NCBI GenBank assembly: GCA_008692225.1
Contig: VICG01000001.1
Location: 608,501 to 672,500, forward strand
Direction of reading: 5' to 3'
Source: Monilinia fructicola
Lineage: Eukaryota; Ascomycota; Leotiomycetes; Helotiales; Sclerotiniaceae
Length of the DNA: 64,000 nucleotides
Position numbers and translations under genes: made by a program. The notes below the pieces were generated by a model that was not told the DNA's origin, made no database searches, and saw nothing but the letters and a program-made list of their open reading frames with translations. Shown piece after piece: positions 23,067-33,785 of this stretch. The first letter of the stretch is position 1; each line of letters opens with the position of its first letter.

Positions 23067-23672
23067 TTAATATTGGCTTGCTGATTTCTGGCATGCTTTC
23101 TGTAAAGACACCGTTAGCTTGATATAAATTTAGGGGAGATGGGTTTGTCCCTACCAATTGCTCCAAGTACCAGTTGCAGATTGTCATGTTTCCTTGGTTC
23201 TCATCCATGCAGTTGGTAAAGCTCTTGACCTGGAAGCCGCAGTTTGGTTCGCCGAATTGGTTCCTGTCTTGACTTTGGGGTGCTACTGCATTGTCTTGAG
23301 CTGCTTCAGGGGCGCTGGATCCACCGCCGAAGAATCCAGTAATCGCATGGCCTATTGAGGATCCGATGGCCACACCTCTGTAGAGTTGCAATCAGTATGT
23401 GACTGTACCAAAGATGTCGGCGGTAGTAGGGAAACTCACGCTGCAGTGCTGGCAACTTGTCCGATCAAACCTGGGCCGGAAGAGCCTTGGGTTTGTGGAG
23501 CAGCTGCTTGTGCTTGGGGGGCTGCTGGAGGAGCTGCGCCAGCTGGCCTTGATGGGTATGCGGCAGTAGTTGCTGGTCGGGTTTGTTGGGCTGAAGGTGA
23601 AGGTCTGCTGGGAGCTGAGACGGTTGGGCGAGATGGGGCACTTCCCCTTCCAGATCTTCCTTGGCGAGGCAT
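23067..23672 (-). CDS. MIX17: twin CX9C mitochondrial protein MIX17 (CHCHD2/CHCHD10 family)
   Basis: Three exons: 23440-23672, 23155-23377 and 23067-23099; 162 residues. The N-terminus is rich in Arg, Ser, Pro and Ala, like a mitochondrial targeting region. It is followed by the conserved hydrophobic stretch GVAIGSSIGHAITGFFGGG and a CHCH domain with two CX9C motifs: C-GFQVKSFTN-C and C-NWYLEQLKA-C. The second motif crosses intron 2, which fixes the splice sites. The family is imported into the intermembrane space through Mia40 and linked to respiration and cristae organisation. The gene is intact. Confidence 0.93.
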
Positions 23673-24251
23673 GATTAATCGAAGTTGATGATGTATTGAG
23701 AGAGGGATAAACTGAAGTTTCTAGGTGTAATACTTTCGACTTTGCCTTGTAGAATTGAAAGTTGTTGATGATGACCAATAAGAAAGATATTCGGGGGAAT
23801 TTAATCCCTGACTTTAATCCGAAAATGAACTAATCCCAATTAGGCAATTAGTGAAATGTTAACCTACCTAGGTACGTCCAGCTCCAGCTACCCACCTGCA
23901 ACTGTCTGATAGCTACCTAGGTCCTCTGCTGGTAGACAAGAAATGTAATCTATGGCGGGGAGAGTAGAGGAATGGAAAGTAGAAGAGAGTAGAGTAGAGA
24001 AGAGAAGAGAAGAGTCGATGAGAGTAGAAGAGAGTATATGTGCAGAGTATAGAACTATACAAGTATAACATTTATTACTATCTTTCATTGATGAATCTGC
24101 TTGTTTCGCAGAAGTTTAAAGATTGATGCTCTCCAATTCTACAGTGAAAAAATCATGGTATCATCCCTAAACTAGATCCTGAACGCCCTCTTGGAAATAT
24201 ATCCATACAACCAATAACTCGCAGATCCTCTTCCTCTTCACCAAATACTCT
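23673..24251. other. MIX17 promoter and LRP1 3' flank
   Basis: 579 bp. Two ACCTAGGT palindromes (23866-23873 and 23915-23922) lie about 200-250 bp upstream of the MIX17 start. A purine-rich GAGTAGA/GAAGA tract is at 23955-24035. No gene seen. Confidence 0.45.
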
Positions 24252-25097
24252 TTAATTCTTGCTCTTGGTCTTCTTTGATTTGCTCTTCGTTTTCTTCTCC
24301 TTTCCCTTCTTAGATTTGGATTTAGAACTGGTAGAGCTATCCTCCTTCACATCAACTGGTGCGCCTACCTTTGAGGTCTTTGACTTTTTGCTTTTGTGTT
24401 CTACTGGTGCAGACTCAGACTCAGGCGCATCAGAGGAATCAGATGGTGAACTGGAGCTATCAGATGCATCCGAAGTCTTTGATTTTGCCTTATTAGATTC
24501 TGCTGCTTCTTCATCCATCTTTCTCTTCTTTGATAACTCCTCAAATTTAATATGAGACCTGGCTCTCTCCTTTGCCATTTGTTCTGCTTTTTGAAGATCA
24601 TACTTGTCATTTCCGCTCTAAAAATTTTGTCAATATGTACTCCATAAATATCAATCAAAAAAAAGTAGGAGCTTCCTTACTAGTCCTGCTTTAATGAATC
24701 TTCCCGCGGCCCCTTTATCTAATTTCAGATTCCTCTCTGCTGCAGTAGGAGGGTTTTCGGTGAGTTTTATCTTTTCAAAGTATCGCTTCATCCGCGTCAG
24801 TTCAGTGAAAACGGGATGTTCACGAGCATTGACACCATTAAGTCGAAGATATGCTATTGAAATGAATTAGGATCAGAGCAGAAGATGGGATAGACATAAT
24901 TCAATGAGGATCTTACAGAATAATATAGACTCAATGGCATATGTGACAAGAGTGTAAAGCTTCGCCTTATCTAATAAAGGTAATTTGGTCGCAAACTCAG
25001 GAATAGTCTTTTGGAGGAAAGGAGCGACAGCATCTTCTATATCATCAATATCGTCGTCAAGCTGCTCAAGTAAGGACAAAATCTTTGTAGGATCCAT
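24252..25097 (-). CDS. LRP1: nuclear exosome cofactor Lrp1/Rrp47 (C1D, Sas10/Utp3/C1D family)
   Basis: Three exons: 24917-25097, 24681-24853 and 24252-24617; 239 residues. The N-terminal helical Sas10/C1D domain (about residues 1-110) includes LPLLDKAKLYTLVTYAIESI and SYLRLNGVNAREHPVF, hallmark segments of the family. The C-terminus is a long Lys/Ser-rich basic tail (KSKSKKGKEKKTKSKSKK), typical for nucleic-acid binding. In yeast the protein pairs with Rrp6 in 3' processing of 5.8S rRNA and snoRNAs. The start MDPTKILSLLEQL was chosen because it opens the conserved domain; the upstream in-frame codons have no ATG advantage. Confidence 0.9.
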
Positions 25098-26064
25098 CTT
25101 GGAGAATGATTGTCGCAAGTAATATTATTTGTTGTAAGGTGTAAAAGTTGTAAGTTGTAAGTTGTGAGTTGTGAGTTCTTATTTGTGTATTTTATATGAA
25201 TCGTATTCGTAAATTCTTGATTTGAACAGTTCAAAAGTCCTTGATAACTTCTTCAGCTTCGTCAACTGCTTTAACTGCTTTCAACTTATCTTCACCAACT
25301 TATCAATTATTGAAACCTCCAGCTTTGGACATTTCTTTCTTCCTTTTAGAAATTTTAAAGAATGTTCCGAAAAATCCGGAAAAAAGCGGCCGCATCCATT
25401 CCGATTTGATTTAACGTCTTCCTATTGGATGAATGTATGAATGAACATGGATAATTGACTAAAATATTCTTCTCTACTAATAATTGACATTTTTTTACCC
25501 CATTTCTATCGAGAAGTTGATGTTTTAATTTCGATTTATATATATATATATATTTCATGTTTATATATTTATTTAGATGTTTATTTAAATATTCATTTAT
25601 TTAAATAATCAATTATTTAAATATTTATTTATTTAAATGAATTTATATATCTATTTAAATACTTAGATATTGATTTATTTATTTATTTATTTATCTATCT
25701 ATTACTTAAATTCTTTCATCATCCCCCTCCCCCCAATTCCAAATTTTTATATATTATTCTTTCACATAAACTTCATTCTTCCTTAATTTTCACACGACCT
25801 GAGCTGAAGCTTCAAATATCTCCCAACTTAGCTCCAAATCCCCACTGAAACGGGTCTATAAAATAGATTTCGCCCCATCTTATACAGGATCAACTTAGTA
25901 TTTACCATTTCGCTATCATCAACTGCGGGAAGATACTTTTTTCCCTTTGCGGATGTGTACAAGAACGTGAAAGCTTCCTCTTTTCGTTTCGAGTACAAAC
26001 GATTGCAATACCGACAGTGTAGACATCTTGCTTCTGCTTGTCTGCCATGAGTTCATTTCAATAA
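25098..26064. other. AT-rich intergenic region with divergent promoters
   Basis: About 970 bp between the divergent LRP1 and ketopantoate reductase genes. It has TATA dinucleotides (25535-25553), a long run of ATTTAAAT/ATTTATTT words (25555-25700), and a TATA-like box at 25857. No gene seen. Confidence 0.45.
25857..25865 (+). promoter_or_regulatory. TATA-like element upstream of the reductase gene
   Basis: TATAAAATA, about 200 bp upstream of the open reading frame. A plausible core promoter, judged by sequence only. Confidence 0.35.
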
Positions 26065-26067
26065 CCA

Positions 26068-27935
26068 TTGAGAGTGTTCATCCTGTCTTTTCCAAGGTGC
26101 GGTCGTCCGCTGTGGCGGGTGCTTGCTCAAAACCCTCAAAATCGTCGATGGCTCTCCGGTAGCATTTCCTTGGGCCGGGTGGCCACTCGCATTTGGTCGA
26201 GACAAAACGAGACATATTGGTGGCCGAGGCGTAAAGGAACATTGCATGCCGGCTTGTCATACGTTTGGGGTTCAGAAAGAGAACCCACTGCCAGCGGACA
26301 TTGTAGGAACTACGGGAATATTAGTGATGAAGTCAATGTGAATGATGGTTCGACTACCAACGATACCACGGACCAAACGGGCAAACCCAGACAATACTTG
26401 TCCGATAATGATGCGAATGCTACGAAGGTAGATCTCCAGGACGAGCGAGAATTGGAATGGCGCGGTGAAGAAGGAAGCGGTACTTCATTGAACGAATTTT
26501 CCTACTCGGATCGACTTTCGGAATGGGAGGCAAATAAGAGACCGTCGCCTGGAGAGCTACAGGGTAATGATGACCTAGGAGAGCCCGCAGACTCTCATAC
26601 CTCTGAGATTGGGTCTGAAGATTTCTTCCCTCCAGAATACACAGACACGGATATGGAACACGCCAATTATGATGCACATACAGGGGTTTCTTACAGAGAA
26701 AATCAAGATACTTTGAATTTGAGCCAACAAATCGATGTTTATGACAATTCGCTATCTCAAAATTCGTTTTGCAGAGAGGATCGACCTGTATCACGCACCA
26801 TCTATGTCCTAGGAACAGGACCTATTGGACAATTCATTGCATATAGCCTTGCTGGGTTGGACTCTCCACCACCTATCACTCTACTGATGCACCGACCATT
26901 ATTGCTCCAACAATGGCACCACACTGGGCAAGCGATCAGAGTACTTAAGGATGAGATTATCAGGGAGCAAACTGGTTTCGACGTTGAGTTATCTGCAAGT
27001 TTTAATATCCCTGGGCCTGAGTCAGAATTCAACCCCGCCGCGCACAGATTCGGATACTCGGAGGATGTGATAGATAACCTGATCATTACCACGAACGGGG
27101 CCAAAACGGTGGCAGCACTTGCATCAATCAGGCATCGTCTTCGGCCTCATTCAACCATATGTTTTGTACAGCATGGGGCGGGAGTTATCGAGGATGTCAA
27201 TACACATATTTTCCCGGATACACACGATCGTCCTCATTACATGCTTGGTAACTTATCTCATGGGTTGTTTGCAACAGGGCACCTATGGACTGTGGCCCAT
27301 ACAACGCAAGGAGAGTTGAAGCTCAGCATTCCCAATCCGAAACCAATCCTCCAGCCGACGACCTATTTTCCAAAGGTGCAGACAGAAAGCTAATTCAGAG
27401 CTGGGCCCCATCCTCAAGATACATGTTAATGACACTCAGTCGATCCCCTCAACTTGCTGCCACAGGCCTAAATTATTCCGACTTCATGAAATTTCACCTC
27501 GAGTTCATTGCTGTCAACTCCGTCATAGGGCCATTATCCGTCATCTTTGATTGTTCCAATGATCAGCTATTGTATAATTTCCAAGCTAGTCAAACGATCA
27601 AGTCCCTTTTGAGGGAAATTTCAGAGGTTCTCATCAAGCTTCCTGAGCTTCAGACAGTCCCAAAAATATCCACTCGTTTTGGGAAACGTAGGCTAGAAAG
27701 CATGGTATTATCGGTGCTTGCTCGTACTGGAAAAAACGTGACATCCATGTTACAAAACGTTAGAAGTGGGATGAAAACGGACATTGACTTTTACAATGGC
27801 TATCTCGCCCGACGAGCCAAAGAATTGGGAATTACCTTCACCTCAAATGAGCTGGTTATAAGTATGGTCAAGGCGAAGCAAGCTATAAAGTCCAAGGAGA
27901 TGAATTCATATATACCCGTGGTTGATCGGAGATAG
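26068..27935 (+). CDS. 2-dehydropantoate 2-reductase (ketopantoate reductase) family protein, start unclear and one apparent frameshift
   Basis: Open frame 26068-27393 followed by a second frame to 27935. The Rossmann motif IYVLGTGPIGQFIAYSLAGL begins the catalytic N-domain (about 26800). LIITTNGAKTVAALASIRHRL and CFVQHGAGVIEDVN follow, then the helical C-domain (SPQLAATGLNYSDFMK; AVNSVIGPLSVIFDC). The family makes pantoate for coenzyme A, often in mitochondria. At 27375-27376 the family sequence FPKGADRKLIQSW needs one more G: as written the frame runs to a TAA after VQTES. The frame also lacks an upstream ATG: the ATG at 26047 is in frame but is followed by TAA at 26062, and the next in-frame ATG is at 26653. 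The region before 26653 is low-complexity and acidic, so the true start, a missing exon or a further indel remains open. Confidence 0.8.
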
Positions 27936-28625
27936 ATGAGATGTACAGATATGGTTGGTTCACGGATGAGGAACTTGATCTATACTATTGTGTAGGAATG
28001 TATGTTTATGTTAGAATTAGCACTGTATAGTACCCCTTAGATGATATGTCTTGGTCACCGACCCAAGTGACATTATAGATTATAGATGAATGAATAATGC
28101 ACATATGCCTCTCTTGCAAATTGAGTTCCTTAACGCAGTTCTTTATATTATTGTGACGAGTCGGCTAGTAGTTTCAGGGGTACACGAGATACTAGCCAGT
28201 CCCTCCCTCCATCACATTGCTCTATTCCCGGTGAGCTCATATTATCATTGCATGTGGTTTTGAAGATGTTCAACCGGACCTAACCTGATACCTACGTAGT
28301 ATGTTTCATATGAGAAATGCTCAAGATTTTACTTCTTATTTTGTAGGGAAATATAATCAATATCTCTTATCATACAAATTTGATATCAGAATAATTCTCT
28401 GCGGATTTACGATATAATCTTAAGAAATAATTGGCGATTGTGGTGCGATGCTCTTGAAAGGAGGGCCACTGGTGGGCGGGCGTACTCGAGTAGATAGTTC
28501 TAGATAGTCAGCCTGGCCTTGACCAAAAATCGGGTACCCACACAAGGCTGATTGATTACCACAAAACACAACACCCCTCATTTTCTTCAAGCAGAACAAA
28601 CATCATACAACCACCTCCTTTCAAT
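27936..28625. other. intergenic region, no gene seen
   Basis: 690 bp between tandem plus-strand genes. It holds the 3' UTR of the reductase and the promoter of the PDCD5 homologue. I see no repeats. Confidence 0.45.
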
Positions 28626-29140
28626 ATGGAAGACGACGATTTAGCACAAGTAAGTTACAAGCCGCGATCAGACATGAGTCGAAATTAATCCTTCTCCAGA
28701 TTAGAAAAGCTCGACTTGAGCAGCTCAAGTCCCAAGGCGGAGGGGCAGGAAGACCTGGCGCTGCAGGTGGCAGTGGAGGACAAGATGAGAGTAGACAGTG
28801 CGCTTTATCTTCTCGAACTTGTACATAAGTAGCTAATATTTTGCGCGATAGACAGCAGGAAGAGGCGGCTCGTCAATCGATTCTGAATCAAATACTCGAA
28901 CCCGAAGCTGCGGATCGTCTGGGTCGCATTAGACTGGTGAAGGAGTCTCGAGCAGTCGATGTTGAGAATCGCTTGATCATGTTGGCGCGGTCGGGTCAGT
29001 TGAGACAGAAGATTACGGAGGAACAGTTGAAGGATTTGTTGAGTAGCGTGTCGGAAGCTCAGGAGAAGGAAGAGAAGATTGTGGTTACCAGGAGGAAGGG
29101 TGCTTGGGATGACGACGATGATGATCTGTTCGACATGTAG
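28626..29140 (+). CDS. PDCD5/TFAR19-family DNA-binding protein
   Basis: Three exons: 28626-28649, 28700-28797 and 28852-29140; 136 residues. MEDDDLAQIRKARLEQLKSQ leads into a glycine-rich loop. The conserved triple-helix core follows (QQEEAARQSILNQILEPEAADRLGRIRLVK, and the segment ARSGQLRQKITEEQLKDLL) with an acidic C-terminus ending DDDLFDM. It is a small, universally conserved archaeal/eukaryotic family; the human member is linked to apoptosis and tubulin/CCT folding, and the fungal role is not well defined. The splice phases reconstruct an uninterrupted family sequence. It is convergent with COQ4 (173 bp between stops). Confidence 0.94.
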
Positions 29141-29312
29141 TTTGTGGTAAATCAAAGGGGAAGTTGGGAACAATTCTGGGAAGCAAATAATTGGGGGGCG
29201 GACTCCACGATGCTGGGACAATCTTTGGCCTTTGAGAAATAGGAGTTAGTATTGCGAGGTTTTGGGAATCTTTGCTGCTATGGGATCAAATTACTATGGT
29301 ATCAATTCTTCC

Positions 29313-30209
29313 TCAAGTTGCTTTTTGAGCCTTTTTTTTCTCCCTCTCCATCCGCCTAATATCTCTAAGGTCGAGCGGCTTTTCGATGCCCAACTCCTCC
29401 CTCAACTCTTCTACACTCCTTTCCAACTGCTCCTCCCAATAGACATTAATAACATCATCTGCTTTCAAGCCATTCGTGAACGCCCACGGGGCATAAATTG
29501 TAAAGAATCTCCTCCTTTCCGCCGGCTTCAACGACATCACAGCAAACATACTCAAACCCGTCATTGGCAGCAGCGTATTGGCAAACTCAAAGGCCTTGAG
29601 CGCCACTTCACCTTCCCGCACAATTGGTAGCCCTGTGATCGCATGATAAAAGTCATGGCATTCGCGATACCGTTGCATAACATACGCACATTCTTCATCA
29701 TCGATATATTTTACTGCATCTCGTGTATCGGGCGATACTCCTTCGCGGTCCAACCAATCCGCATAGCACCGGCCTACAGCATTCGAGGGAAGACTCCGGA
29801 GATATTCCATCGAGAGGGTTTTGGAAGATATGCGAGGGCGATCGCGAAGGATGCGTCGACCGGTGGGTGAAGATAGCATGGCATCACGGAGACGGTATAT
29901 GAAATATGGGGTTGCGGTTGCTTCTCCGCAAGCTGCTATTAGATCTGATGTTCTGTGTTAATTGAGAGTAAGTGCACTTGATAGATGACGCTTCATACCT
30001 GCACGATAAGGATTAAAAAATGCCATGACAGCTGAGCCGATGGCCAAACCACCCCGCTCAATGGAAGTAAGTGGTACATGACCTGGATAATTTGGAGGTG
30101 GGCGATGTAATGCGCTGAAGCTTCTGGTGGCTATAGTTAATGAGCAGGCGGCAAGTAATTCCCTAGGAAGACGAGATGCCTGGGTATATAGACGAGGTGA
30201 CAGTGACAT
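29313..30209 (-). CDS. COQ4: ubiquinone biosynthesis protein COQ4
   Basis: Two exons: 29999-30209 and 29313-29944; 280 residues. The mitochondrial presequence ([20 protein letters not shown]) is followed by the Coq4 domain. This contains the zinc-binding HDxxHx11E motif in [11 protein letters not shown]...GE and the conserved [20 protein letters not shown]. Coq4 sits on the matrix face of the inner membrane in the CoQ synthome and has been implicated in the C1 decarboxylation/hydroxylation step. The acceptor CATCAG at 29945 was chosen because the nearer AG gives an immediate stop. The gene is intact. Confidence 0.96.
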
Positions 30210-30508
30210 TTTTGGGAATTGTGTCTTGAAATTATGCTCCCAAATGTCGAGGGTGTGTGCAGAATGCAGGTGGTGATATGCAGAGAGCTTCAGGAACTCA
30301 TTGCCTGCCGCCCTTTCATCGGAAGAGCCCTCGGCAAAAGCAGCACCAGAAGAAGACTTTCATCCTACGAACTATAGCTGCGTCGAATCATGCATGATAT
30401 ATGAGATGAGTTTACAAATAATAATTGTAAATCGAAGTTCGGATATCCACATTACCAAATGCTTGTGTCTAGTAGTTCTAGGTGACGCTTGTGGGAAATA
30501 TCTACAAA

Positions 30509-31929
30509 ATGGATCGGTCTAATGACACAAACTCTCACATCCTGCAAGAGGCAGATCTTTCGTCTAGCGATATGATGAATACAGATATGCAAATACATCA
30601 TGAATTCACACAATGGGCTGTCAATCAAGGTGTCATCATCAATGGCATTGCCCCGTTCCGTTTCCCAGGAAAGGGTCTCGGATTGGTAGCGAACAGGGAT
30701 TTCAAGGTAAACGAGCTGCTATGAGATATTGCCCCTTTTCGAAGAGTCCAATGCTTGCTAATCTATAATAGATAGGTGATACTCTAGTACAGGTTCCCAT
30801 AAAAGCTCTTCGTAAAGCGACAGATGTTGGTTCCCAGTATTCTGAACTGGCACCAAATATAGCTGTCCATTCTCTTCTCGCTCTCTCCTTGGACTCTCTG
30901 CTCGGGCCAGAATGGATGGCTGTCCTTCCCTCCAGACAAGACATGCATACCTCCATGCCATTATTCTGGGATCCTTCTTTGCAAGAACTCCTTCCATACT
31001 CAGCAAAAGCTCTCCTCAAAACACAAAAAGAGAAAATTGCTTCCGCGTGGACTATTATCTGTAGAGCATTTCCCGAACCGCCCATAACATACGAGGACTT
31101 CACATACAACTATAGTATCGTCAACAGCAGAACGTTCTACTACGTCTCACCAACCATCAAATCCTCCCAACACCAGCCCGCAAAAGACGATCGTCTTGCA
31201 TTGAACCCTTTTGCAGACTATATGAATCATAGTTCACAGCCCACCGTTAATGCAACCCTTAGTCGAGCTGGCTACACACGTGAGCAGCATCATGTCCCCA
31301 GTTTTATACCCCTACTACATCTCCCACCATCTTCATTCCAATTTTGCATTACCCATCACATTTGTCTCCAAGGGATCTACATCCAATCCCTCATTCTCAA
31401 CCATCGCTAACCCCTGATACACCCCATAGTCACCGCCTCTCAACCCATAAGGCAAGGGTCTGAAGTACACATCTCATACGGAAGCCACAGCAACGATTTC
31501 CTACTCGTCGAGTACGGCTTTATACTAGACACCAACCCATGGGACGAGGCAAACGCTAGACCCATGGATCACCCTCTGCTAACCCCCGAGCAAAGGGAAC
31601 ACCTGCAAGAAATGGGGTTTCTCGGAAGTTACATGCTAGATGGCGACACTATTTGTTACCGCACGCAGGTGGTGTTGCGAATTCTCTCTCTACCAGTAGG
31701 GAGATGGAAAAGATTTGTCCAGGGATTAGAGAGCGAAGAGATTTCCCAAGAGGCGGCGGACAAAGTTCTGCTGAGGATATTAACGGTGGGCAAAACTGAG
31801 GCTATAGAAATGATTAAGAGGGTCGGTGATAGCCAGGCCGGGCTAGATGGCCAAAGAGATACGTTGAACAGGCGCTGGAACCAGCTTATATTGTTGTTGG
31901 AGAGAGCTTTGAATCGAATTGAACGTTGA
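30509..31929 (+). CDS. SET-domain protein-lysine methyltransferase (LSMT/SETD3-like)
   Basis: Three exons: 30509-30706, 30772-31279 and 31430-31929; 401 residues. The split SET domain starts with FRFPGKGLGLVANRDFK and contains the I-SET insertion. It then has the S-adenosylmethionine and active-site motifs NPFADYMNHSSQPTVN and EVHISYGSHSNDFLLVEYGF. The C-terminal helical part corresponds to the Rubisco-LSMT substrate-binding domain. Fungal members methylate ribosomal or translation proteins (Rkm-type), but the substrate cannot be deduced here. Start at MDRSNDTNSH. Intron 2 is long (150 bp). The gene is intact. Confidence 0.88.
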
Positions 31930-32433
31930 ACTTCACGAATGCTCATTTTAAGTTAGATGGTGAATCTTCCGAATAAGTCCAGCCGCCATACTATTCACCC
32001 TTGCCAGTCACCCTTGATCAAACCTGTACTTTGGGCAATCCTCAGCAAACCCCCTTGTCAGTCAGTGCGATGATTTTCGGTTTCGCTGGAAGAGAACCAT
32101 ACAGGCCCTAGAGCTAAAACGAACGCGCAGTGAGAGAGAAGACATGCCGAGTCCTGGAAGAGCTTTGCAAAGCAGTTCAAATAAGAGTAGAAATAGACAA
32201 GAAATGGATATCTAAAAGAAAACATCATCTAACAGCTCAGCATACACACATCGTATAATCACACTTCTATGGTACAAGCTTTATTTGGAAATACATGTTA
32301 AGAACTGAAAGTGCTCATTATTCCAAATGTCAATTATGCCATTTTCCCCGGTGCTAACGCCCTTTCCATTCTCCAGTTTGGTGTGTTTTTAGGGGGGTAA
32401 TCATGGAGGTTCATCCTCAGATTTGAACCTACC
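31930..32433. other. intergenic region between convergent genes
   Basis: About 500 bp holding the 3' flanks of the SET gene and the CPSF6-like gene. Nothing else seen. Confidence 0.45.
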
Positions 32434-33785
32434 TCATTCTGGTCTCGGTCTTTTAGCGCCGTGAGGATTTTGCCAGTCGCCGCCGGCGCTTTGATTTTGT
32501 TGGAAGAACGCAGGATTGAAATGTGGTTGCATAGGTTGGAAACCATTCCCGCCTAATTGATGCAGTCAGTAATGAACGCGATAAATTTTCTCAATCACCT
32601 TGCGAACAACCCGTTATACACATACCTTGCATTGCCCCACCCATCTGTGCCATATTTCCCATATTCATCGGCATTCCCATCCCACCCATTCCACCCATTG
32701 GCATTCCTCCCATGGGCATTCCACCCATCATGCCGTTGCCCATCCCCCCTCGCCCTCCCCTCATGCCCCCAGGTCCACCTCGCATGCCGCCCATCATGCC
32801 TCCACGGTTTGAATCCACCGAATTGATTACCCATGGGATTGCCTTGGAACCCGCCGCCCATTGGCGAGTTGAAGCCACCGCCCATAGCGCCTCCGGCTCC
32901 CGAAAAGTTGCGGTTAAAATTGCCTTGATTCATATTGTTGTTCATACCTCCGCGTGAAGAGTTGTATCCACCTCCACGACCACGGAAATTGCCACCAAAA
33001 TTGCCAGCACCATGGTTGCCCCTTTCACTGTTGTAACCTCCCGGTCCGGAGCTCGATCGGTTGTTCTGGCCTTCTTTGGTGGCGCGAGCTGGCGCGTCTT
33101 TGGGTAAAGTACGGAATGGGTTGACGTTTGGGTTGTGATATGTAACCGTCTGTTTCTTGACATATTGTTGGCCCTCGCCAAAAGCATCAATCTTGCGTTT
33201 CGCTGCCGTTGCAGCTTGTTGGGATGTGAATTCCACGTATGCTTGTCTACATTTCTAGTCAGTAGAAGTTCGCCAATGAGGGACACTCGCTCGTAGTAAG
33301 ATACCCTTTACTTTTTCCATTCACTTTTGTGCTCGGAAAAGGTCATATCCTTCAGCTCATCTTCCACTTGAGCTTGATTGATCCAGCCACGAATATCATC
33401 GTCCGTATTCCACCAATGTAACTCCGATATGAGCAAGGCAGTGGTCGCTCCTTGGTCGATTGGTCGATCGTCGGAACCCTCCTTTCTTTTTACGCCTTGT
33501 TGTTGAGGAGCCTGCTTAGGTATGTTGAGAAGATCTTGTCCAGATTCGTCCGTACTCTTTATTTGTTGCTGGCCTTCCATGAGTTTATCCTTATCATTGG
33601 TAACCTTGATATCTACATAATCATCATCGTGCTCTTCTTGTTTACCGTTAGTCTCGGCGACTGCGGCGACGGAAGCTTCAACACCCTCAATCTTGACATC
33701 ACCTTCATCATCCTTTTTGAAGATTGCATCCTGTTTCAGTGTTGGTATCTCCATAGATGTCAATGTCGAATTCGTCATCAGCCAT
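32434..33785 (-). CDS. CPSF6/CFIm68-like RRM protein, with up to three apparent frameshifts
   Basis: Exons: 33305-33785, 32626-33246 and 32434-32552. The start at 33785 gives MADDEFDIDIYGD, which closely matches the acidic N-terminus of CPSF6-type mRNA 3'-end processing factors. A single RRM follows (ALLISELHWWNTDDDIRGW, QAYVEFTSQQAATAAKRKID). After it comes an RGG/GGM-rich tail and a C-terminus ending GAKRPRPE. Reading through requires dropping one base at three places, each a T run on the plus strand (A on the coding strand): near 33734-33736, at 33325-33328 (inside the RRM, family sequence HKVNGKSKG) and at 32808-32810 (FNRGGMMGG). As written there is no complete RRM. The family recruits poly(A) machinery in the nucleus. 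Three shifts in one gene suggest sequence error or a decaying copy. Confidence 0.8.

Noticed and set aside
27375..27382. A 6-nt intron (GTGCAG) at the reductase frameshift
   Set aside because: Far too short for a spliceosomal intron.
33305..33778. Alternative start of the CPSF6-like protein at 33778
   Set aside because: The product would begin MTNSTLTSMEI. The other frame, from 33785, gives the family-like MADDEFDIDIYGD, so a frameshift is more likely than the alternative start.
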